In this document: piece by piece, positions 1-7,646 of the stretch | Position numbering within the stretch: the first letter of the stretch is position 1 | Layout: every line of letters begins with the position of its first letter | From: Actinomycetes bacterium | GTDB taxonomy: Bacteria > Actinomycetota > CADDZG01 > JAHWKV01 | DNA: 40,178 bases | Assembly (NCBI GenBank): GCA_029263035.1 | Contig: JAJCYF010000238.1 | Coordinates: 1 to 40,178 of the forward strand | Reading direction: 5' to 3' | Translations under genes and position numbers: made by a program | Notes under the pieces: generated by a model | What the model saw: only the letters and a program-made list of their open reading frames with translations | What the model was told of the DNA's origin: nothing | The model's database searches: none

Positions 1-234
1 CAGCGACACCGAAGCCGCCTGGAGGGTGTTGAGCAGGCCCCGGCCGAAGAACCTGATCACCTCACGCTGGGTCAGCGGTTCCCACTCGTCCCAATCGAGC
101 TGGCCGGCCTCGGCAAACCGGTTGAGGGCAACAAAAACCACATAGGCGATGGCCGCTACGGCAACAATCGACGAGATGAGCGCCCGCCGGCGCCCGCGGG
201 GGCCCAGGGCGTCGCCCAGGGCCGGGGCTACCAA
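1..234 (-). CDS. gluD: Glutamate-type ABC transporter permease GluD (N-terminal part, cut by window edge)
   Basis: This is the second inner-membrane permease of a polar amino acid (glutamate-type) ABC importer. Only the first 78 codons are in the window. The reading frame opens with a basic stretch (GPRGRRRALIS), then a membrane segment (SSIVAVAAIAYVVFVAL), then a loop ending in FFGRGLLNTLQAASVSL. That is the usual entry into the permease core of GluD proteins. I chose the TTG at 234-232 because an AGAGG ribosome site lies five bases upstream. An ATG that overlaps the gluC stop (ATGA at 257-254) would give only nine codons. The gene follows gluC on the same strand and is certainly its operon partner. 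Substrate is inferred from GluABCD gene order and could be another acidic or polar amino acid. Confidence 0.8.
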   Translation of the reverse strand, partial: MVAPALGDALGPRGRRRALISSIVAVAAIAYVVFVALNRFAEAGQLDWDEWEPLTQREVIRFFGRGLLNTLQAASVSL

Positions 235-253
235 GGGATCCTCTGCAGGGCGG

Positions 254-898
254 TCATCGCTTGATCGCCGTCCGTGTTTCGATCCGGCCCACAATCCAGC
301 CCGCCGGCAGGGTGAGAACCAGGTATGCGAGGGCGGTGCCGAAGAACACCAGCAGCCCCTCGGCGGTGTCGGTGATCAAGCGTTTGCTGATGAAGGTCAG
401 CTCGGCCACCGAGATCACCGACGCCAGTGAGGTGTTCTTCACCAGGGCGATGAACAGGTTTCCCATCGGCGGGACCACCGACCGGAGGGCCTGGGGCATG
501 ACGACCAGACCGAGAGTCTGGGAGAAGGTGAGCCCGATTGCCCGGGCGGCCTCCGCCTGGCCGCGCGAAACGGTGTTGATCCCGGCCCGGATTGCTTCGC
601 CGACGAAGGCGCCGGTGTAGAGGGCGAGGATCAGCGCCGCCGACACGAACTCCGAATAAACGATCCCGATGTCCGGGAAGCCGAAGTAGAACACCAGCAG
701 CAGCACCAGCGGAGGGATGTTGCGAATCGTTTCAACGTAGAAAGCCCCGGCCGCCCGAAGGGGCGGCACGGGGCTAACACGAAATGCGGCTATCACCAAC
801 CCGATCGCCAGGGCCCCGGCAAAACTCGTCAGGGCCAGGGCAATCGTTAACCGGAGTCCCGAACCGAAGGCATCCAGGTTGTTGAGGAGAACCTCCAT
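254..898 (-). CDS. gluC: Glutamate-type ABC transporter permease GluC
   Basis: A 214-residue membrane permease of the His/Glu/Gln/Arg (HisMQ) family that forms the transport channel together with GluD. It has an N-terminal membrane helix (LRLTIALALTSFAGALAIG). The conserved EAA loop, EAARAIGLTFSQTLGLVVMP, contacts the ATPase. Further hydrophobic helices continue to the C-terminus. The length is normal for the family (about 215-230). It lies 36 bases after the binding-protein gene gluB and its stop overlaps the region of the gluD start, so it is the third gene of gluABCD. The ATG at 898 has no strong ribosome site, so translation may depend on upstream genes. Identification as a polar amino acid permease is firm; glutamate is inferred from operon structure. 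Confidence 0.9.
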   Translation of the reverse strand: MEVLLNNLDAFGSGLRLTIALALTSFAGALAIGLVIAAFRVSPVPPLRAAGAFYVETIRNIPPLVLLLVFYFGFPDIGIVYSEFVSAALILALYTGAFVGEAIRAGINTVSRGQAEAARAIGLTFSQTLGLVVMPQALRSVVPPMGNLFIALVKNTSLASVISVAELTFISKRLITDTAEGLLVFFGTALAYLVLTLPAGWIVGRIETRTAIKR

Positions 899-934
899 CT
901 AACGTTTCGGCTCTTGGAAGCTCTCCTCGGCTGG

Positions 935-1936
935 TTAGGTGGTGGGCGAAGCAGCCGGCGAAGCGGTGCCCGTAGCCGTCGGCGAGGCGGTTGCCGTCAC
1001 CGTCGGGGTGGGAGCGGGTGAAGCTTCACCGGTGGAGGTGTAGCGATCCACCTCAGGCGGCTCGGGAGCGTCAACTCCCGCTTCGCCAACGGTGGCGTCG
1101 AACGCCTCTTCCCAGGCGCCGCTCTCGTAGGCTTCCTCGATGGTGTCGTTGAGGAAGTCACGGAAGGCGTCGTCGCCCTTGGGGATGCCGATTCCGTAGG
1201 GCTCGGTGGTGAAGGTGTTCTCCACGACCTTGAAGTCCTCCGGGTTGTCGCGCACCAGGCCCAGCAGGATCACGTTGTCGGTGGTCACCGCGTCAACCCG
1301 TCCAGCCCGCAGCGCGTCGGCGCAGTCGGTGTACCGCTCGAACGAGATAGAGGTGTCGGCCTCCGGCGCCTGCTCCTCGACGTTGCGGAGCGAGGTCGAG
1401 CCCTGGACCGAGCAGACCCGCTTGCCGTTGAGGTCCTCGACGCTTTCGATGTCCTCGTTATCCCTCATCACCATGATGTCCTGGCCGGCGATGAAGTAGG
1501 GGCCGGCGAAGTCCACCAGAGCCTTGCGGGCGTCGTTGATGGTGTAGGTGGCCACGATCATGTCGACGCTGCCCTTTTGGATCTCTGCCTCACGAACCGC
1601 CGAGACGGTCTCGATGAAGTTGATGTTCTCGGCTGCCTCTTCCAGGGTTCCGCCGAAGATTGCCTGGGCGACGATCTTCGCGATTTCCACGTCGAAGCCT
1701 TCGATCTCGTCGTTGACCGGGTTCTTCTGGCCGAACAGCGGCTGGTCGAACTTGGTCCCCACGTTCAGGGTGCCCCGTTCCTGAATCTCCGCCATGGTGG
1801 TGCCCTCTTCGAACTCGGGGGCGGACTCGGTGGTGCCGTTGGTCTCCTCGATGGCGGGGTCTTCCGAGGCGCAGGCGCCGGCCAAAAGGCCGAGGCACGC
1901 CAGCATCGATAGAAGTACTGCTTTTGTCCTGCTCAT
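935..1936 (-). CDS. gluB: Glutamate-binding lipoprotein GluB (ABC transporter substrate-binding protein)
   Basis: This is the extracellular binding protein of the importer, 333 residues, of the SBP_bac_3 family. The start at 1936 is favoured over longer options because an AGGAGG ribosome site lies just upstream and a lipoprotein signal follows (MSRTKAVLLSMLACLGLLAGAC, lipobox LAGAC). The fold begins at GTTMAEIQERGTLNVGTKFD and contains the family hallmarks GFDVEIAKIVA, VDMIVATYTI and a YGIGIPKGD segment. After the domain there is an unusual tail of about 35 residues rich in Ala, Thr, Ser and Pro (TVTATASPTATGTASPAAS). Such tails are not usual at the C-terminus of binding proteins, and a similar run occurs near the N-terminus of the hydrolase at 21943. 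The gene is 16 bases after gluA. Confidence 0.9.
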   Translation of the reverse strand: MSRTKAVLLSMLACLGLLAGACASEDPAIEETNGTTESAPEFEEGTTMAEIQERGTLNVGTKFDQPLFGQKNPVNDEIEGFDVEIAKIVAQAIFGGTLEEAAENINFIETVSAVREAEIQKGSVDMIVATYTINDARKALVDFAGPYFIAGQDIMVMRDNEDIESVEDLNGKRVCSVQGSTSLRNVEEQAPEADTSISFERYTDCADALRAGRVDAVTTDNVILLGLVRDNPEDFKVVENTFTTEPYGIGIPKGDDAFRDFLNDTIEEAYESGAWEEAFDATVGEAGVDAPEPPEVDRYTSTGEASPAPTPTVTATASPTATGTASPAASPTT

Positions 1937-1952
1937 ACGTTCTCCTCCTGAA

Positions 1953-2699
1953 CTAGTGGGCAAGGATCTTGGATAGGAAGTCTCGCGCTCTTTCGGACTG
2001 CGGTGCGTCGAAAAACTGTTCCGGCGGTGCCACCTCCAGGATCCGCCCGGCATCCATAAAGACCACTCTTTGGGCCGCCGACCGGGCGAAGCCCATCTCG
2101 TGGCTGACAACAATCATGGTGGTGCCCTCTTCGGCCAGTTCCACCATTACGTCCAGTACCTCCTTGATCATCTCGGGATCCAGAGCCGAAGTGGGCTCAT
2201 CGAACAGCATGACCTTCGGGGACATCGCCAGCGCCCGGGCAATGGCTGCCCTCTGCTGCTGCCCGCCGGACAGCTCGGCCGGGTAGGCCTGCGCCTTTTC
2301 GGCGATGCCCACCCGCTTCAGCAGGTCCATGGCCTTGGCATCGGCCTGGGACTTCGACATGCCTCTGACCTTGATCGGGCCCATGGTGACGTTCTTGAGG
2401 ATGTTCTTGTGGGCGAACAGGTTGAAGGACTGGAACACCATGCCGACGTCGGCCCGGATTGCTGCAAGGGCTTTGCCCTCCTCCGGCAGCGCCACGCCGT
2501 CGATGAGGATCCGGCCGGAATCGATGGTCTCCAGGCGGTTGATGCACCGGCAGAGGGTGGATTTGCCCGACCCGGACGGGCCGATGACGACTACGACCTC
2601 CCCCCTGTCGACGGTCAGATCGATGTCCTTCAACGCCTGCAGGTCGCCGAAGTACTTATTGACCCCCTCGAGGACGACCAGCGGGGTATCGGACACCAT
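1953..2699 (-). CDS. gluA: Glutamate-type ABC transporter ATP-binding protein GluA
   Basis: A 248-residue cytoplasmic ATPase that powers the GluCD permease. It shows all ABC landmarks in order: Walker A GPSGSGKST at about residues 40-48, the Q-loop in MVFQSFNLF, the signature LSGGQQQR, Walker B VMLFDEPTSALD and the switch histidine in SHEMGFA. The length is typical of the GlnQ/GluA family. It is the first gene of gluA-gluB-gluC-gluD. The hexamer TAGATT ends six bases before the ATG, which fits a leaderless transcript starting at the initiation codon. It lies 41 bases downstream of the acyltransferase stop, so some read-through is possible. Family assignment is secure; the amino acid specificity is inferred. 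Confidence 0.93.
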   Translation of the reverse strand: MVSDTPLVVLEGVNKYFGDLQALKDIDLTVDRGEVVVVIGPSGSGKSTLCRCINRLETIDSGRILIDGVALPEEGKALAAIRADVGMVFQSFNLFAHKNILKNVTMGPIKVRGMSKSQADAKAMDLLKRVGIAEKAQAYPAELSGGQQQRAAIARALAMSPKVMLFDEPTSALDPEMIKEVLDVMVELAEEGTTMIVVSHEMGFARSAAQRVVFMDAGRILEVAPPEQFFDAPQSERARDFLSKILAH

Positions 2700-2705
2700 T
2701 TGCGG

Positions 2706-2711
2706 AATCTA
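2706..2711 (-). promoter_or_regulatory. Candidate -10 hexamer of gluA (leaderless)
   Basis: TAGATT on the minus strand, six bases before the gluA ATG. If used, RNA would start at the initiation codon. No convincing -35 hexamer is seen at 17-19 bases. Confidence 0.4.
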
Positions 2712-2740
2712 TCACCCGCAGCATCCGGGCCGTCGAAAGC

Positions 2741-4717
2741 CTATCCGGTGAAGCTTCCGCTCAGCAGGTCGACGTAAATGCCGATGCCGCTCGGCTTGAG
2801 GTGTACGCCGTCGTTGTAGAAGGCCTCGGGGTGCGCGGAGGCGGTGGCCTTCCAGTCGACCAGCTTCGCGTTGGGGAACCGGCCGATATTCTCGGCCAGC
2901 ATCCGGTTGTTGATCTCCTCCCACGGCCGGGCGACCTTTACATTGACCACCGAGACCCGGGGGACGTCCTTCAGGATTTCCATCAGCTGGTCGAACTGCT
3001 TGACCGTGATCAGCCCGTTGGTGCCCATGTGGATGATCACGCCGTCCCCCAGCTCGCCCCGATCCTTTATCTCCTGGACCGCCTGAATCACGCCCCTGGT
3101 CTGCCTCCCGATTGCGGCGTCTACCAGCCCGCCGCCTACCCTGGCGGAAAGGGCATCCCGGGCGATCAGCATCACCGAGTCGCCGACGGCGGTCACCTTT
3201 GCGGGCGGGGCAGGCGGGACAGCCGCTCCCTCCGGAGGCGGAGGCGGGGCGACCGGTTCTTCGGGCGTGACCTGCGTCAACTCCAGGCCGCCGATCGGGG
3301 GAGCGGGATCGGCTGCGGCGGCGGAGATCTGTCCCGCTCCGGCCAGAATCGCCTCGGCCGGGGGCTCGGGGGCGTTCCGGGGGATGGCCGCGGTGGCGAT
3401 GACGGCACCGCACAGCAGAACGGGAAGGCTGAGACAGGCAAAGCCCGTGGCGGCCTTACCGAAGGAGCGGGTCGACACTCCGGAGCGAAGGTTCCCCCAG
3501 GCGCGGCCTAGGGCACCGTCCCGGACCGGCTTTTCGACCAGCGCGTAACTGGCAACCGCCAGCGCCAGGGTGAGACTCAACCTCAGCGCCAGCAGCGGGA
3601 GACCGGAGAGGCTGACATCCAGGTCGGGCCGGGTGAGCATGAACACCGGCCAGTGCCACAGGTAGATGGAGTAGGACCGTCGTCCGAGCCAGGTCATAGC
3701 CGGGTTCCCCAACAGCCCCCTCGTCAACAACCCGGGGTGAGAGGCAACCGATACAACGACCACCGAGAGCAGGGCCACCAGCGTGAAGCCACCCCGGTAG
3801 AGCATGGGCTCAAATTCGTGCCAGTTCACCACCAGCCAGCCGATGACGGCCAGCGACCCCAGCGCTGCGGCATCCCGCATGAAGCTGCCGATCCGGCGGC
3901 GGGGGGCGGCGGTGCGGTGGCCGGGGCTCCAGACGAAGGCGAGCACAGCCCCGAGCAGGATCGTGCCGACCCGGGTGTCGGTTCCGTAGTAGACCCGGGA
4001 GGCGTCTCCTTCAGGGTTGTACATGAGCGCCATGGCCACGGCGGAGCCGGCGACTGCCAGCAGGATCCACTTGACCAGCTTTCGGGGGCTGCGCAGAGGT
4101 TTGCGCAGGCCGAACGCCAGAGCCAGCGGCCAGAGCAGGTAGAACTGCTCCTCCACCGCCAGGCTCCACAGGTGCTGCAGCATCGGCGGCCGGCCGATTG
4201 CCTCGAAGTAGGGCCTGTCCTGGAAGACGAGCCACCAGTTGCTTACGTAGGTAAGAGCGGCACCCAGGTCACCGTTGAGGCTCTCGTTTTGATCGGGAGC
4301 CAGGAGGGGCACCGCCACGCAGACTGCGGCAAGCATGACCAGCAGCCCGGGCAGCAGCCTTAGGGCGCGCCGTCCCCAGAACCGGCGCAGGCTGACCCGC
4401 CCGTTGCGGGTGTGCTCGCTGAGCAGCAGTGCCGTGATCAGGTACCCGCTGATGACGAAAAAGACGTCGACGCCCAAAAAGCCGGCGCGGGCCCATGGAA
4501 GATCGGCGTGGTAGGCCAGCACGGCGAGCACCGCCAGCGCCCTCAGGCCGTCCAGGGCGGGCATGTAGCTGAGCGAGCCGCCGTGGGGATGTTTGAGCTT
4601 TTTACGCGCGCTGCTCACGGATTCGGGCTCGGTCTCACCGGCCGGAGCCGGGGCGTCCTGGACGTCGCCCCACTTGAAGGCGGGCGGGAAGGAAGCCTCT
4701 TTAAACCTGGTTGCCAT
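2741..4717 (-). CDS. Membrane acyltransferase (acyltransferase-3 / OafA-like) with C-terminal SGNH domain
   Basis: A 658-residue integral membrane protein that probably O-acylates a surface glycan. The first ~45 residues are cytoplasmic. The acyltransferase-3 domain follows, opening with YMPALDGLRALAVLAVLAYH and continuing with GFLGVDVFFVISGYLIT and FWGRRALRLLPGLL; it has about ten hydrophobic helices and the usual catalytic His after the LDGLRALAV motif. A Pro/Ala-rich linker (about residues 470-505) leads to an extracellular SGNH hydrolase-like domain. That domain has VTAVGDSVMLIA (nucleophile Ser), a GTNG block (oxyanion Asn) and YNDGVHLKP (Asp-x-x-His pair), so it appears catalytically complete. 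This fusion is a known architecture in polysaccharide and peptidoglycan O-acetylation. No glycan biosynthesis genes flank it, so the acceptor cannot be named. Confidence 0.9.
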   Translation of the reverse strand: MATRFKEASFPPAFKWGDVQDAPAPAGETEPESVSSARKKLKHPHGGSLSYMPALDGLRALAVLAVLAYHADLPWARAGFLGVDVFFVISGYLITALLLSEHTRNGRVSLRRFWGRRALRLLPGLLVMLAAVCVAVPLLAPDQNESLNGDLGAALTYVSNWWLVFQDRPYFEAIGRPPMLQHLWSLAVEEQFYLLWPLALAFGLRKPLRSPRKLVKWILLAVAGSAVAMALMYNPEGDASRVYYGTDTRVGTILLGAVLAFVWSPGHRTAAPRRRIGSFMRDAAALGSLAVIGWLVVNWHEFEPMLYRGGFTLVALLSVVVVSVASHPGLLTRGLLGNPAMTWLGRRSYSIYLWHWPVFMLTRPDLDVSLSGLPLLALRLSLTLALAVASYALVEKPVRDGALGRAWGNLRSGVSTRSFGKAATGFACLSLPVLLCGAVIATAAIPRNAPEPPAEAILAGAGQISAAAADPAPPIGGLELTQVTPEEPVAPPPPPEGAAVPPAPPAKVTAVGDSVMLIARDALSARVGGGLVDAAIGRQTRGVIQAVQEIKDRGELGDGVIIHMGTNGLITVKQFDQLMEILKDVPRVSVVNVKVARPWEEINNRMLAENIGRFPNAKLVDWKATASAHPEAFYNDGVHLKPSGIGIYVDLLSGSFTG

Positions 4718-4783
4718 GGCCGCTGCCTCGGGAAATTTATCTGAAATCTAAGTCAAGTTCTGTTGCGCAAAGGGGACGCAGAT

Positions 4784-4883
4784 GATACCCGAGGTTGGGA
4801 AACCGGGGAACTCCCCCGCCCAAGATGGGGCCTTTTATCCCCTTGTTCACGTACGAGGCTAAACCCAAACCCGTTCGGGTATC
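4784..4883. ncRNA. Candidate structured RNA or leader element closed by a long interrupted helix
   Basis: The 249-base gap between two divergent genes holds an inverted repeat. GATACCCGA at 4784-4792 is the exact reverse complement of 4875-4883. The helix continues, with small bulges, as GGTTGGG (4793-4799) against CCCAAACC (4864-4871). Inside are two further hairpins: CGGGG/CCCCG (4804-4808 with 4814-4818) and GGGG/CCCC (4827-4830 with 4839-4842). The fold is possible on either strand, so it could lead into the helicase (plus) or the acyltransferase (minus). I compared it by eye with the cobalamin, c-di-AMP, c-di-GMP and SRP RNA cores and found no match. No protein-coding frame is convincing here. 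Confidence 0.35.
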
Positions 4884-4966
4884 TCCGCAGCCGCATTCGC
4901 AAACTCAACGGCCCTGAGAATCCAATCCGGCGGTTCCCGCGAGCGGGGGGGTAGAGTATCGAACTG

Positions 4967-7006
4967 ATGTTCGATATGAGCGCCCTCACCCCGGAGCAGC
5001 GGACGGCTGCGACCTACGATGCCGGGCATCTGTTGATCGTCGCCGGCGCAGGGACCGGCAAGACCACGACCCTGACCGCCCGCCTCACCCATCTTCTCCG
5101 CTGCGGCGTGGCGCCCGAGCGGATACTCATGCTCACCTTCAGCCGCCGGGCGGCCGCCGAGCTGCTCAACCGGGCGGAGCAGATGACCGGTGAGTCCACC
5201 GCCAGCACCTGGGGAGGCACCTTTCATGCGGTTGCCAACCGGATGCTGCGCCGGCACGGGAGGGCAATCGGGCTGGAGCCCTCCTTCACGGTCATGGACC
5301 AGACCGACACCGCCGACCTGCTGGCGCTGGTGCGCAAGGAGCTGGATGGCCCTGGGGACCAGGAGCTTCCGGAGACCCCGTTTCGCCGGCGAGCCCGAAA
5401 GCAGACCCTGGCTGACATTCTCAGTAGATGTGTGAACACCGGCTCACCGCTGTCGCAGGTGCTGCGGACCTCGTTCCCCTGGTGCGCCGATGAGAAGGCG
5501 GAGATCCGGTCGGCATTCGAGGCCTACACTGCCCGCAAGAGGGCGCGGCAGGTGCTGGACTTCGACGACCTGTTGTTGTTCTGGGGTGCGCTGCTGCGGA
5601 TTCCCGATGTCGCCCGGATACTGCAATCCCAATTCGACCACATCCTGGTCGACGAGTACCAGGACACCAACCCGCTGCAGGCCGACCTGCTGGAGGGCAT
5701 GGCGGCCGGGGGTGCGACCCTCACCGCCGTCGGCGACGACGCCCAGGCGATCTACTCGTTCCGGGCGGCCACCCACCGCAACATCATGGAGTTCCCCGCC
5801 CGGTTCGCCGCCGAGGTGGTGATGCTGCAGCGCAACCACCGGTCCACCCCTTCGCTGGTGGCGGCCACCAATGCGGTGATCGCCGAGGCGGCGCTGCGGC
5901 ACCCCAAGCAACTGTGGTCCTCCCGGGACGACCGGGGCCGGCCTGAGCTGGTGCGCTGCGACGATGAGGCCGACCAGTCCCGCCGGGTGTGCGACCGGCT
6001 GCTGCATCACCACGAACAGGGAACCAAGCTCCAGGGCCAGGCGATCCTGGTCCGGGCCGCCCACCACTCGAGCCTGCTGGAGTTGGAACTTACCGCCCGC
6101 AAGATCCCGTTCATCAAGTACGGCGGCCTGCGGTTCCTGGAGGCGGCCCACGTGAAGGACATGGTCTGCCTATTGCGGTTGATCGAGAATCCCCGGGACG
6201 AGCTTGCCTGGTTCCGGGTCCTGCAGCTGATCGAGGGACTGGGGCCGGGCGCTGCCCGGCGGATCACCGCCGGTGTCATGGAGGGCCCCGGACCGTCTGG
6301 GCTCGAGGCTGCTGCCCCGGGCCTGCCGGCGGGCCCGCAGGAGGCGGTGGGCCTGCTGGAGCAGACGCTGACCGACTGCCGCAGCCTGGGACCGGAGGCG
6401 CCCGGAGCCGCGGTGGAGAGAGCCCGGCTCTGGCTGGACCCGGCGGTGGCCGCCCGCTACCCGAATTCGGGTGCCCGCATCGCCGATCTGGATCAGCTCG
6501 GGCGCCTGGCGGCGGCAAGCGGAAGCCTCAGGCAGTTCCTGGCCGACCTGACCCTTGACCCGCCGAGCTCCACCAGTGATCTGGCCGGGCCGCCCCACCT
6601 GGACGACGATTTCGTCACCATCAGCACCATCCATTCGGCTAAGGGCTGCGAGTGGGATGTGGTCCACGTTCTGCATGTGACCGACGGTCATATCCCCTCC
6701 GACCTTGCCACCGGCGACGCCGAGGCGATTGAGGAGGAGCGCCGCCTCCTGTACGTCGCGATGACCCGTGCCCGCAACCATCTCTACGCCTACTCGCCCC
6801 TCAGGTACCACTACCGGCCGCGCGGGCGGGACGACTCCCATGGCTTTGGCCAGCTCACGCGGTTTTTCACGCCTGCGGTCCTGGCCTGCCTGGACACCGC
6901 CCGCTCCACCCGGATACCGGAGTCCGATCCGTCCGCCCCGGCGGGTGCAGTCGCGGCAACCGGGATTGAGACCGTTGACAGGATGGTTGCCGCCCTGTGG
7001 GATTGA
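4967..7006 (+). CDS. UvrD/PcrA-like superfamily 1 DNA helicase
   Basis: A 679-residue ATP-dependent 3'-5' DNA helicase of the UvrD/Rep family. The motifs run in order: Q-motif LTPEQRTAA, Walker A AGAGTGKTTT (about residues 27-36), motif Ia LMLTFSRRAA, Walker B VDEYQDTNPLQ, motif III GDDAQAIYSFRAA, motif IV RNHRS, motif V TISTIHSAKGCEW and motif VI LLYVAMTRAR. All ATPase residues appear intact. It is somewhat shorter than PcrA (about 720-750) and ends soon after motif VI, so the C-terminal RNA-polymerase-binding extension of PcrA/UvrD is probably missing. Two ATG codons (4967, 4976) are possible; neither has a strong ribosome site. A TAGAGT hexamer lies nine bases before the first. It stands alone, with no nuclease partner, so a RecB-like or AddAB role is not indicated. 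Confidence 0.92.
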   Translation: MFDMSALTPEQRTAATYDAGHLLIVAGAGTGKTTTLTARLTHLLRCGVAPERILMLTFSRRAAAELLNRAEQMTGESTASTWGGTFHAVANRMLRRHGRAIGLEPSFTVMDQTDTADLLALVRKELDGPGDQELPETPFRRRARKQTLADILSRCVNTGSPLSQVLRTSFPWCADEKAEIRSAFEAYTARKRARQVLDFDDLLLFWGALLRIPDVARILQSQFDHILVDEYQDTNPLQADLLEGMAAGGATLTAVGDDAQAIYSFRAATHRNIMEFPARFAAEVVMLQRNHRSTPSLVAATNAVIAEAALRHPKQLWSSRDDRGRPELVRCDDEADQSRRVCDRLLHHHEQGTKLQGQAILVRAAHHSSLLELELTARKIPFIKYGGLRFLEAAHVKDMVCLLRLIENPRDELAWFRVLQLIEGLGPGAARRITAGVMEGPGPSGLEAAAPGLPAGPQEAVGLLEQTLTDCRSLGPEAPGAAVERARLWLDPAVAARYPNSGARIADLDQLGRLAAASGSLRQFLADLTLDPPSSTSDLAGPPHLDDDFVTISTIHSAKGCEWDVVHVLHVTDGHIPSDLATGDAEAIEEERRLLYVAMTRARNHLYAYSPLRYHYRPRGRDDSHGFGQLTRFFTPAVLACLDTARSTRIPESDPSAPAGAVAATGIETVDRMVAALWD

Positions 7007-7067
7007 GCGGAACCGCAACCTTTCGGGGGCCGTCAAAAGGGGAGTACATTGAATACAGGAGGCCCCA

Positions 7068-7514
7068 ATGCACAAACCCGGACGGCGAGCCCAGCTGATC
7101 GCAGCCCTTATCGGAGTCTTTGTGCTGGCGTCACTGGCGGTTGCCGCCGCTTCCGGAAGGCTGGGCGGCGGGGATGACGGTTTCCAGGTGGATTCGTCCG
7201 AACCTTCGACCGACGGCACCTCGACCGGTGAAGGAAGTGCTGGGGACGGTTCCGGCGCGGTAGACCCCGGGGACGGAGCAGACATCTCGCCGCCCGCCTC
7301 TCCCGGCGGAAATGCCACCTCCGGCCCCGACACGCCGGTGAGCTCGGATGACTCGGTTCCTCCGCCGCCGGTGCCGGTCCCCGACCCTTCGTCGGCGTTC
7401 AGCGGCATCCGGAATTTTGAGCAGTGTGCCGCCGCCGGCTACCCGGTTGCCGAGTCTTACCCGGAGCAGTGCCGCACCCCCGACGGCCGGTTGTTCGTCC
7501 GGGTGATCGAGTAG
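7068..7514 (+). CDS. Secreted or membrane-anchored protein with C-terminal Cys pair motif
   Basis: A 148-residue exported protein of unknown function. A basic N-terminus is followed by one hydrophobic segment (LIAALIGVFVLASLAVAAA, residues about 8-27) acting as signal peptide or anchor. Next is an 80-residue low-complexity linker rich in Ser, Gly, Asp and Pro. The last 37 residues form a compact module: IRNFEQCAAAGYPVAESYPEQC then TPDGRLFV. The pattern C-x3-GYPV-x2-SYP-x2-C-x-TPDG-x-F recurs, from memory, at the ends of many bacterial exported proteins, but I know no established function. The two cysteines could form a disulfide outside the cell. CAGGAGG five bases before the ATG supports the start. 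It is the first of three plus-strand genes. Confidence 0.75.
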   Translation: MHKPGRRAQLIAALIGVFVLASLAVAAASGRLGGGDDGFQVDSSEPSTDGTSTGEGSAGDGSGAVDPGDGADISPPASPGGNATSGPDTPVSSDDSVPPPPVPVPDPSSAFSGIRNFEQCAAAGYPVAESYPEQCRTPDGRLFVRVIE

Positions 7515-7646
7515 CCCGCCGGGCTAAATCCCCGGTCCGGGCCGGTACGAGCCTCGCGATTGGCTCTATCTATTTTTCCCGCCCTTGCCTACAATGTCCC
7601 CCCGCTCCACCGGGAAGCAGGCCAATGACGGCGAACGGATTTTGAA

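Noticed and set aside
228..257. ATG overlapping the gluC stop as the start of gluD.
   Set aside because: The frame ends after nine codons (MTALQRIPW). The GluD frame is a different one and has its own TTG with an AGAGG site.
4718..4966. A known riboswitch (cobalamin, c-di-AMP, c-di-GMP) or SRP RNA in the gap.
   Set aside because: Short similarities such as GGGAAACCGGGG exist, but the conserved cores are missing or out of order when read by eye on both strands.
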